From contig JBFGNS010000095.1 of the NCBI GenBank assembly GCA_041574955.1, positions 1 through 17,262 on the forward strand: a stretch of 17,262 nucleotides of DNA, in the 5' to 3' direction. The notes below the pieces were generated by a model that ran no database searches, was not told the DNA's origin, and was given only the letters and a program-made list of their open reading frames with translations. A program made the position numbers and the translations under genes. This DNA comes from CALZJC01 sp041574955 (GTDB lineage Bacteria > Acidobacteriota > Thermoanaerobaculia > Multivoradales > JAHEKO01). This document shows, piece by piece, positions 10,623 to 15,996 of the stretch (the stretch's first letter is position 1; each line of letters begins with the position of its first letter).

Positions 10623-10743
10623 CGATGGAACGCAGAAGAACGAGAAGCAGCAGGACCCCCAGGAGCGCGATCGCGCTCCGCTCGGCGTCTTGGACGCCGA
10701 GCGTGAGAGCCAGGGCCTCGGCCCGCTGCTTCGACCTGGACAT
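10612..10743 (-). CDS. ilvL: ilv-leu operon leader peptide (43 aa)
   Basis: This is a 43-codon ORF starting MSRSKQRAEALALTLG. Residues 25-37 read IALLGVLLLLVLL, so 11 of 13 are Ile, Leu or Val, and another Ile follows at 40. It ends AGS-TGA 31 nt before the terminator stem. The role inferred is a sensor: charged tRNA shortage for any branched-chain amino acid stalls the ribosome here and lets transcription enter ilvD. Several control codons are T-ending (CTT, GTT, CTT), which is unusual in such a GC-rich genome. ATG 10743 is chosen because the promoter puts the transcript start about 7 nt upstream; an in-frame ATG at 10836 lies upstream of that promoter. There is no room for a Shine-Dalgarno, so initiation may be nearly leaderless. 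A membrane peptide is a weaker alternative. Confidence 0.82.
   Translation of the reverse strand: MSRSKQRAEALALTLGVQDAERSAIALLGVLLLLVLLRSIAGS
10662..10703 (-). repeat. Two adjacent hairpins inside the ilv leader ORF
   Basis: An 11-bp perfect inverted repeat with a 3-nt loop (CGCTCGGCGTC / GACGCCGAGCG, 10679-10703) directly abuts a perfect 18-bp palindrome centred on GCGATCGC (10662-10679). In the leader mRNA they fall in codons about 14-28, at and just before the branched-chain control codons. They could pause polymerase or synchronise the first ribosome, as the 1:2 pause hairpin does in known attenuators. That role is an inference. Confidence 0.55.
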
Positions 10744-10756
10744 GGTTGAGCGCCGG

Positions 10757-10785
10757 AGTATCCACGCGGCATTCCGGTTTGTCAA
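10757..10785 (-). promoter_or_regulatory. Sigma-70 promoter of the ilv-leu operon
   Basis: On the minus strand there is a perfect -35 TTGACA (10780-10785), a 17-bp spacer and GATACT (10757-10762, 4 of 6 matches to TATAAT). The expected transcript start is near 10750, about 7 nt before the leader ATG. Leader, attenuator and ilvD follow in the right order. It lies about 45 bp from the ARG-box pair on the argC side. Confidence 0.75.
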
Positions 10786-10829
10786 CCCCCCTGGGATGGC
10801 GGCGGTTTGCGGGCGGGACGAGGGAAGGG

Positions 10830-10868
10830 CTTGCATTTTTATGAGATTTCTGTGTATTTTTATGCCTT
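10830..10868 (+). promoter_or_regulatory. Tandem ARG-box-like operators upstream of argC
   Basis: Two copies of TGYATTTTTATG start at 10832 and 10853, exactly 21 bp apart and differing at one position. Read on the minus strand, the 18-bp boxes (10830-10847 and 10851-10868) match the Bacillus-type ARG box CATGAATAAAAATKCAAK, as I recall it, at 13 and 12 positions. A pair of 18-bp boxes with a 3-bp gap is the known arrangement for binding an ArgR hexamer. The AT-rich patch stands out sharply from its GC-rich surroundings. It sits 37-75 bp before the argC start, and argR is the last gene of that operon, so autoregulated repression by arginine is inferred. Confidence 0.72.
10831..10860 (+). promoter_or_regulatory. 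Probable arg operon promoter overlapping the ARG boxes
   Basis: TTGCAT (10831-10836), an 18-bp spacer and TATTTT (10855-10860) form a weak sigma-70 match that would start transcription near 10867, about 38 nt before argC. Both hexamers lie within the two operator boxes, so bound ArgR would exclude polymerase. The hexamer scores are modest (3 and 4 of 6), and the call rests largely on position. Confidence 0.4.
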
Positions 10869-10904
10869 CCGGCGCTGCAGTGCCGGGGTGAGGCGAACAC
10901 GGGG

Positions 10905-11942
10905 ATGATGCGCACCGCAGTCGTTGGAGCCTCCGGATACACAGGGGCGGAGCTGGTGGGCCTGCTGGCCGGCCACCCCCGCTTCGCGCTCGAAAGCCTG
11001 TTTGGCGCCGGCTCGGCGGGCCGGCGGTGGGAGGAGCTCTATCCGGCTCGCCGGCACCTCTACACGGGTGAGATCCGCGCCTTCGAGGCCGACGCGCTCG
11101 CCGGGCTCGACTGCGTCTTCCTGGCCCTGCCCCACGGCGCGTCGGCCGGTGCCGCCCGCGAGCTGCGGGGACGGGTCGAGCGAATCGTCGACCTGTCGGG
11201 CGATCTGCGGCTGGCGTCGGCGGAGGAGTACGGCAGGTGGTACGGCCGGGAGCATCCGGCGCCCGAGCTGCTGGGCCAGGCGGTCTACGGGCTGCCCGAG
11301 CTGTTCGGCGCGCAGCTCGCGGGAGCGCCGCTCATCGCCTGCGCCGGCTGCTACGCCTCGGTGTCGCAGCTGGCGGCGGCGCCGGCGCTCGCCCTGCCCG
11401 GCGCGTTCGGGGACGAGGTCACGATCTCCGCCACCTCGGGCACCTCGGGGGCGGGCCGCAAGGCCGAGCTGGCGCTGAGCTTCTCCGAGGTGTTCGGCGA
11501 CCTCCGGCCTTACCGGGTCGGCCGGCACCAGCATGTACCCGAGATCGCGGCCGGTCTCGAGCGCCACGCCGGCCGGCGGGTGCGGGTGACCTTCGTGCCC
11601 CACCTGGCTCCGATCGAGCGCGGCATCGTGGCGGCGGTGGTGTTGCGTCCGCGGCAGCGCATCGCGCCGTCGCGCATCCTCGAGGTCTACCGCGAGGCGT
11701 ACCGGCGGTGCCCGTTCGTCAGGGTGCTCGACCCCGCCGAGCGGCTGCCCGCCGTGCGCCAGGTCGCCGGTACCAACTTCTGCGAGCTCGCCCCGGTGGT
11801 CGACGAGGCCGGGGGCACCGTGGTCGTGCTGGGCGCGATCGACAACCTGCTCAAGGGCGCGGCCGGCCAGGCGGTGCAGGTGGCCAACCTGGCCGCCGGG
11901 CTGCCGGAGACCCTCGGCCTGCTGCCCGGGGCCGCGGCATGA
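10905..11942 (+). CDS. argC: N-acetyl-gamma-glutamyl-phosphate reductase
   Basis: ArgC reduces N-acetylglutamyl-5-phosphate to the semialdehyde with NADPH, the third step of arginine synthesis. The 345-aa product begins with the Rossmann motif VVGASGYTGAELVGLL and has FLALPHGAS, DLSGDLRL, the catalytic cysteine C149, HQHVPEI with the catalytic histidine, and the C-terminal FVPHLAPIERGI. The cysteine context is CAGCYAS where most members have NPGCYPT; this is odd but keeps Cys-Tyr. ATG ATG at 10905/10908 leaves the exact start uncertain by one codon; GGGTGAGG lies about 10 nt upstream. It is the first gene of the arg operon, behind the tandem ARG boxes. Confidence 0.95.
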   Translation: MMRTAVVGASGYTGAELVGLLAGHPRFALESLFGAGSAGRRWEELYPARRHLYTGEIRAFEADALAGLDCVFLALPHGASAGAARELRGRVERIVDLSGDLRLASAEEYGRWYGREHPAPELLGQAVYGLPELFGAQLAGAPLIACAGCYASVSQLAAAPALALPGAFGDEVTISATSGTSGAGRKAELALSFSEVFGDLRPYRVGRHQHVPEIAAGLERHAGRRVRVTFVPHLAPIERGIVAAVVLRPRQRIAPSRILEVYREAYRRCPFVRVLDPAERLPAVRQVAGTNFCELAPVVDEAGGTVVVLGAIDNLLKGAAGQAVQVANLAAGLPETLGLLPGAAA

Positions 11943-13156
11943 CCGGAGCCCGGCAACAGGAGCCCGGCGCGGCCACCGGGGTCACCGCGCCGGCGGGCTT
12001 CCGGGCCTCGGGGGTGCGCTGCGGCATCCGGCGCGCCCACCCCGACCTGGCGCTCGTGGTGTCGGAGGTCGAGGCGGCGGCCGCGGCGGTGTTCACCCGC
12101 AACCAGGTCCAGGCGGCCCCCATCCGCCTCTCCGCCGCGGCGCTCGAACGCAGCGGCGGCCGCGCCCGGGCGGTGGTGATCAACTCCGGCAACGCCAACG
12201 CCTGCACCGGCGCCGCAGGCGAGCGGGCGGCCGAGCGCACCGCACGCGAGACCGCGCGCCTGCTCGGGGTGGGGGCCGACGAGGTCCTCGTCGCCTCGAC
12301 CGGGGTGATCGGCCAGCGGCTGCCGGTCGGCAAGCTGCTGGCCGGGCTGCCGAAGGCGGTCGAGGCGCTCTCCGGGTCCGGCGGAGCGGCGGCCGCCGAG
12401 GCCATCCTGACGACCGACACCTGCATCAAGCAGAGCGTGCGTCGCCTCGGCGGCAACGCCGGCTTCGTGGTGGGCGGCATGGCCAAGGGCTCCGGCATGG
12501 TGCACCCCGACATGGCGACGACCCTGGCTTTCGTGACCACCGACGCGGCGGTCGAGCCGGCGGTGCTCCAGGCGATGCTGCGGCGCGCCTGCGACCGGTC
12601 GTTCAACCGCATCACGGTCGACGGCGACACCTCGACCAACGACATGATCGCCGTGCTCGCCAACGGACGCGCCGGCGTCGACGCCGGCCGTGGCGAGGCG
12701 GCGGCGTGGCTCGAGCAGGGCCTCACCGAGGTGCTGGTGGAGCTGGCGCGGGCGGTGGTGCGCGACGGCGAGGGGGCGACGCGGCTGATCGCGATCCGGG
12801 TGCGCGGCGCGGCGAGCGAAGACGACGCCCTCAAGGTGGCCCGCACCGTGTCGGGCTCGGCCCTGGTCAAGACCGCCGTCCACGGCGGCGACGCCAACTG
12901 GGGGCGGGTGGTCGCGGCCGCCGGCCGGTCGGGCGTCGAGATCCGGCCGGAGCGGCTGGCGCTCAGGATCAACGGTCTCGAGGTGCTGGCCCCCGGCTTC
13001 GTCTCCGACTTCTCGGAGGAGGAGGCGACCCGGCTGCTGTCGCTCGACGAGGTCGAGATCGAGCTCGACCTGGGCGACGGCGCGGCCGAGGCCACCGCCT
13101 GGACCTGCGATCTGAGCAAGGAGTACATCGAGATCAATGCCCACTACCGGACCTGA
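11939..13156 (+). CDS. argJ: Glutamate N-acetyltransferase / ornithine acetyltransferase
   Basis: ArgJ moves the acetyl group from N-acetylornithine to glutamate, releasing ornithine and recycling acetyl groups; some members also use acetyl-CoA. The precursor is 405 aa and self-cleaves into alpha and beta chains at the conserved Ala-Thr in GMVHPDMATT (A193/T194), Thr194 becoming the nucleophile. Other motifs are INSGNANACTG, STGVIG (oxyanion residues T121/G122), and NRITVDGDTSTND. The C-terminus ends EYIEINAHYRT, typical of the family. The start overlaps argC as ATGA. Mono- or bifunctionality cannot be read from the sequence; no separate argA or argE is in the window. Confidence 0.96.
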   Translation: MTGARQQEPGAATGVTAPAGFRASGVRCGIRRAHPDLALVVSEVEAAAAAVFTRNQVQAAPIRLSAAALERSGGRARAVVINSGNANACTGAAGERAAERTARETARLLGVGADEVLVASTGVIGQRLPVGKLLAGLPKAVEALSGSGGAAAAEAILTTDTCIKQSVRRLGGNAGFVVGGMAKGSGMVHPDMATTLAFVTTDAAVEPAVLQAMLRRACDRSFNRITVDGDTSTNDMIAVLANGRAGVDAGRGEAAAWLEQGLTEVLVELARAVVRDGEGATRLIAIRVRGAASEDDALKVARTVSGSALVKTAVHGGDANWGRVVAAAGRSGVEIRPERLALRINGLEVLAPGFVSDFSEEEATRLLSLDEVEIELDLGDGAAEATAWTCDLSKEYIEINAHYRT

Positions 13157-14057
13157 GCCGCCCGCCCCGGCTGACGACCTGGCGACGCGCGCGCGGGTGC
13201 TGGTCGAGGCGCTGCCCTACCTGCAGCGCTTCCGGGAAGCCCTGGTGGTCGTCAAGTACGGCGGCGCCGCCATGGTCGACGAAGCGCTCGCCGACTCGTG
13301 GGCGCGCGACGTGGTGCTGCTCGAGCACGTCGGGCTGCGGCCGCTGGTGGTGCACGGCGGCGGTCCGGCGCTCACCCGCACCATGGAGCGGATGGGGCTG
13401 CGCACCGAGTTCGTCGACGGTCACCGGGTGACCGACGCCGACATCGCGGAGGTCGCCGAGATGGTGCTCTCGGGCCGCATCAACAAGCAGGTGGTGTCGC
13501 GCCTGAACCGTGCCGGCGGCCGGGCGGTGGGGCTGTCCGGTACCGACGCCGGCATGCTGCGGGTGCGCCGCCTGCGGCCGAGCGGACGCGACATCGGCTT
13601 CGTCGGCGAGATCGAGGCGGTCGACACCAAGCCGCTGCGGCTGCTGCTCGAGAACGACTATCTGCCGGTGCTGTCCTCGACCGCGGCGGACTCCGCCGGC
13701 CAGCCGCACAACATCAACGCCGACCTGGTGGCGGGCGCGGTCGCCGCCGCCGCCGGCGCGGTCAAGCTGGTCTTTCTGTCGGACGTCGAAGGCGTGGTGA
13801 GCGACGGCGTCCTGCGCAGCACGCTCACCGTCGCCGAAGCGCAGGAGCTGCTGGCCAGCGGCGCCGCGTCGGGCGGCATGCGGCCCAAGCTCGAGGCCGC
13901 GGTGGCGGCGCTGGCGGGCGGCGTCGCCCAGGTCCACATCATCGACGGGCGCCAGCCCCACGCCCTGCTGCTCGAGGTGCTCACCGACCGCGGTGTCGGC
14001 ACGCTGCTGGAAGCGACGGCCGGCGGCGAGAAAGCCGGCGAGGAGGGCGGCCGGTGA
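13137..14057 (+). CDS. argB: Acetylglutamate kinase, arginine-sensitive type
   Basis: ArgB phosphorylates N-acetylglutamate with ATP, the second and usually feedback-controlled step of the cyclic arginine route. The 306-aa product has VVVKYGGAAM (K40 and the Gly loop), VVHGGGPAL (residues 71-79), GLSGTDAGML, NINADLVAGAVA and SGGMRPKLEAA. Before the kinase core, residues 15-32 (LATRARVLVEALPYLQRF) match the N-terminal helix that links dimers into hexamers in arginine-inhibited enzymes such as the Pseudomonas and Thermotoga ones; E. coli ArgB lacks it. Arginine inhibition is therefore inferred. The ATG lies 20 nt inside argJ with GGAG 13 nt upstream, so translational coupling is likely. Confidence 0.95.
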   Translation: MPTTGPEPPAPADDLATRARVLVEALPYLQRFREALVVVKYGGAAMVDEALADSWARDVVLLEHVGLRPLVVHGGGPALTRTMERMGLRTEFVDGHRVTDADIAEVAEMVLSGRINKQVVSRLNRAGGRAVGLSGTDAGMLRVRRLRPSGRDIGFVGEIEAVDTKPLRLLLENDYLPVLSSTAADSAGQPHNINADLVAGAVAAAAGAVKLVFLSDVEGVVSDGVLRSTLTVAEAQELLASGAASGGMRPKLEAAVAALAGGVAQVHIIDGRQPHALLLEVLTDRGVGTLLEATAGGEKAGEEGGR

Positions 14058-15265
14058 GCGCGCCGGAGTGGGCGGGAACCCTCGAGCGCCGCGGCGGCCG
14101 GGCGCTGCTGCCGACCTACGCCCGCTACCCGCTGGAGCTGGCCGCGGGCGACGGCTGCCGGCTGACCGACTCGGCGGGACGCAGCTACCTGGACTTCACC
14201 GCCGGCATCGCGGTCAACGTTCTGGGCCACGGCCACCCGGCGGTGGTCGCCGCGCTGCGCGAGGCCGCGACCGGCCTCCTGCACGTCAGCAACCTGTACT
14301 GGACCGAGCCGATGGTGCGTCTGGCCGAGCGGCTGACCGAGGCGGCCGGCATGGAGCGGGCGTTCTTCTGCAACTCGGGCGCCGAGTCGGTCGAGGCCGC
14401 CATCAAGCTCGCCCGCCGGGCCCGGCCCGGCCGCCCTCGCGTCCTGTGCTTCGACCGCTCGTTCCACGGCCGCACGCTGGGCGCGCTCTCGGCCACCGCC
14501 CAGGCGGGCTATCAGCAGCCGTTTACCCCGCTGGTGGCGGGGTTCGAGGTGCTGCCGTTCGGCGACATCGACGGGGTGGCCGCGGCGATCGACGACGAGG
14601 TGGCGATGGTGCTGGTCGAGCCGATCCAGGGCGAGGGGGGCGTGCGGCCGGCGCCGGCGGGCTGGCTCGCCCATCTGCGCCGGCTGTGCGACGCGGCCGG
14701 CGCGCTGCTGGTGTTCGACGAGGTGCAGTCCGGGCTCGGCCGCACCGGCACCTTTTGCGCCTACCAGGGCGAAGGTGTCAGCCCCGACGCCGTGACCCTG
14801 GCCAAGGCGCTGGCGGGCGGGCTGCCGATGGGTGCCCTGCTGGCGCGCGGACCGGCGGCCGAGGCGTTCAGGCCCGGCGATCACGCCTCCACCTTCGGCG
14901 GCGGTCCGTTCGTCGCGACGGTCGCCAACGCGGTGCTCGACGTGGTGCTGGGCGAAGGCTTCCTGGCCGAGGTGGCGGCCCGCGGCGAGGCGCTCGACGA
15001 GCTGCTCGCGGGCCTCGAGCAGCGCTGCACGGCGGTCGAGGCGACACGCGGCCGCGGGCTGATGCGCGGCGTGGTCCTGACCTCGCCGGCGGCGGTCGAA
15101 GTGGCGGGGCGAGCCCGCGAGCTGGGCCTGCTGGTCGTCCCGGCGGGTCCGCAGGTGGTGCGCCTGGTGCCGCCGCTCACCATCACGCCGGAAGAGCTGG
15201 CCGAGGGCGTCGCCATCCTGGAGCGCGCCCTGGCCGAGCCCGCGGCCGGCGAGGCGTCCGCATGA
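14054..15265 (+). CDS. argD: Acetylornithine aminotransferase (GTG start)
   Basis: ArgD is a PLP enzyme that transfers the amino group of glutamate to N-acetylglutamate semialdehyde, giving N-acetylornithine. The 403-aa product has LPTYARYPLELAAGDG, DFTAGIAVNVLGHGHP, FFCNSGAESVEAAIKLAR, SFHGRTLGALS, PIQGEGGV, VFDEVQSGLGRTG and the Schiff-base lysine K251 in TLAKALAGGLPMGA. The start is GTG, overlapping the argB stop as GTGA, with AGGAGGG 6 nt upstream, the clearest ribosome binding site in the operon. Class III aminotransferases with related substrates look similar; the arg context settles the assignment. Confidence 0.95.
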   Translation: MSAPEWAGTLERRGGRALLPTYARYPLELAAGDGCRLTDSAGRSYLDFTAGIAVNVLGHGHPAVVAALREAATGLLHVSNLYWTEPMVRLAERLTEAAGMERAFFCNSGAESVEAAIKLARRARPGRPRVLCFDRSFHGRTLGALSATAQAGYQQPFTPLVAGFEVLPFGDIDGVAAAIDDEVAMVLVEPIQGEGGVRPAPAGWLAHLRRLCDAAGALLVFDEVQSGLGRTGTFCAYQGEGVSPDAVTLAKALAGGLPMGALLARGPAAEAFRPGDHASTFGGGPFVATVANAVLDVVLGEGFLAEVAARGEALDELLAGLEQRCTAVEATRGRGLMRGVVLTSPAAVEVAGRARELGLLVVPAGPQVVRLVPPLTITPEELAEGVAILERALAEPAAGEASA

Positions 15266-15750
15266 GTTCGGCCGCCGCCAAGCGCCGCCGGCAGCGGGCG
15301 ATTCTCGAGCTCGTCCAATCGCGGCCGATCGGCAGCCAGGAGCTGCTCGGCGAGGCGCTGGCCGATCTCGGGCACGCGGTGACCCAGTCGACCCTGTCAC
15401 GCGATCTCAAGGAGCTGCGCATCGTGCGCGTGCCCGAGAGAGACGGTTACCGGTACATGCCCGCGCGCGACGACGACGAGCTCCCGCCGGAGGGCGGGCG
15501 GCATGCCGGCGGCGTGCCGGCCGACGAGGTGCTCGAGGTGGCGGCCAACGAGGTCACCGTGGTGCTGCGCACGCCGGTCGGCCGCGCGCAGGGCGTCGCC
15601 GTCTACCTCGACCGCACCCGCCCCCGCGGCGTGCTGGCCACCCTGGCCGGCGACGACACGGTGCTGGTGGTGCCGGAGAGCATCCACGACGTCGACGCCC
15701 TGGCCCTCCGCCTGTCCCGGCTGTTCGGCCAGGACGCCGGCACGGGCTAG
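15262..15750 (+). CDS. argR: Arginine repressor
   Basis: ArgR binds ARG boxes as an arginine-loaded hexamer. The 162-aa product has the winged-helix N-terminal domain (AILELVQSRPIGSQELLGEAL, recognition helix TQSTLSRDLKELRIVRVP, residues 41-58). A Gly/Pro-rich linker near 72-86 follows, then the hexamerisation domain with LATLAGDDTVLVVP, in which the GDDT aspartates (131-132) contact arginine in known structures. The ATG overlaps the argD stop as ATGA, with GAGG 7 nt upstream. Being the last gene of the operon behind an ARG-box pair predicts negative autoregulation. Confidence 0.95.
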   Translation: MSSAAAKRRRQRAILELVQSRPIGSQELLGEALADLGHAVTQSTLSRDLKELRIVRVPERDGYRYMPARDDDELPPEGGRHAGGVPADEVLEVAANEVTVVLRTPVGRAQGVAVYLDRTRPRGVLATLAGDDTVLVVPESIHDVDALALRLSRLFGQDAGTG

Positions 15751-15795
15751 ACGCCGACCAGCGCCGGCGGTCGCCCGCCGCGGCCGGCCGGGTCG

Positions 15796-15825
15796 TTGAC
15801 CCGCCAAGCGCCGCCGTGCTACCTT
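15796..15825 (+). promoter_or_regulatory. Promoter of the pheA attenuator
   Basis: TTGACC (15796-15801, 5 of 6 to consensus), an 18-bp spacer and TACCTT (15820-15825) predict a transcript start near 15832, about 20 nt before the Phe leader ATG. The site lies between argR and pheL, separating pheA from the arg operon. Confidence 0.6.
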
Positions 15826-15851
15826 CCGCGGCACCTCGAAAGAGCTTGCAG

Positions 15852-15926
15852 ATGTTGCACGGCGCCACTCCGACGGCTTTCTTCTTTGCGGACTCCAGTC
15901 CGAACGGCGGGGGTGCGGCCGGATAG
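15852..15926 (+). CDS. pheL: pheA leader peptide (24 aa, three consecutive Phe)
   Basis: The ORF reads MLHGATPTAFFFADSSP and ends NGGGAAG-TAG. Codons 10-12 (15879-15887) are TTC TTC TTT. Partial Shine-Dalgarno sequence (AAAGAG) lies about 6 nt before the ATG. Position, size and Phe run parallel the E. coli pheA leader, although the rest of the sequence is unrelated. It sits between a promoter and an intrinsic terminator directly upstream of pheA. The inferred role is sensing charged tRNA-Phe: a stall at FFF exposes the antiterminator arm at 15905-15912, while passage to the stop masks it. Confidence 0.85.
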   Translation: MLHGATPTAFFFADSSPNGGGAAG

Positions 15927-15958
15927 CCGAGCAAGACAGCGATTCCAAAGCCCCGCCG
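15905..15958 (+). promoter_or_regulatory. Antiterminator pairing of the phe attenuator
   Basis: CGGCGGGG (15905-15912, within leader codons 18-21) is the exact complement of CCCCGCCG (15951-15958) in the 5' arm of the terminator, giving 8 continuous GC pairs that exclude the terminator. The first arm begins 17 nt after the last Phe codon, about where a ribosome stalled at the Phe codons would just leave it free. A small inverted repeat, CGGAC/GTCCG (15889-15902), lies between and may be a pause hairpin. No energies were computed. Confidence 0.72.
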
Positions 15959-15977
15959 GTACCGGCGGGGCTTTTTT
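15947..15977 (+). terminator. Attenuator terminator upstream of pheA
   Basis: AAAGCCCCGCCG, loop GTAC and CGGCGGGGCTTT form a perfect 12-bp stem, with the U tract continuing to 15977. It ends 19 nt before the pheA ATG and just ahead of its Shine-Dalgarno, so it cannot be a simple end-of-operon terminator for argR, which stopped 197 nt earlier and is separated by a promoter. Confidence 0.93.
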
Positions 15978-15983
15978 GTTGGC

Positions 15984-15990
15984 GGAGGGA
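15984..15990 (+). promoter_or_regulatory. Ribosome binding site of pheA
   Basis: GGAGGGA lies 6 nt before ATG 15997. It fixes the start just downstream of the attenuator and 19 nt after the terminator U run. Confidence 0.7.
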
Positions 15991-15996
15991 ACGACG

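Noticed and set aside
10612..10836. A longer 74-aa form of the ilv leader starting at ATG 10836
   Set aside because: The TTGACA/GATACT promoter lies inside that longer reading frame, so the transcript would start after 10836. The upstream residues also lie in the ARG-box and promoter region. The 43-aa form from 10743 is preferred.
10499..10904. T-box riboswitch or other metabolite riboswitch ahead of ilvD
   Set aside because: I see no T-box bulge (UGGN) or specifier-loop architecture, and the BCAA-rich leader ORF with an antiterminator arm explains the region.
15765..15780. Inverted repeat CGGCGG/CCGCCG just after argR as an arg operon terminator
   Set aside because: The stem is only 6 bp and no T run follows; in such GC-rich DNA this is expected by chance. 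The arg operon may end by Rho or read into the phe leader.
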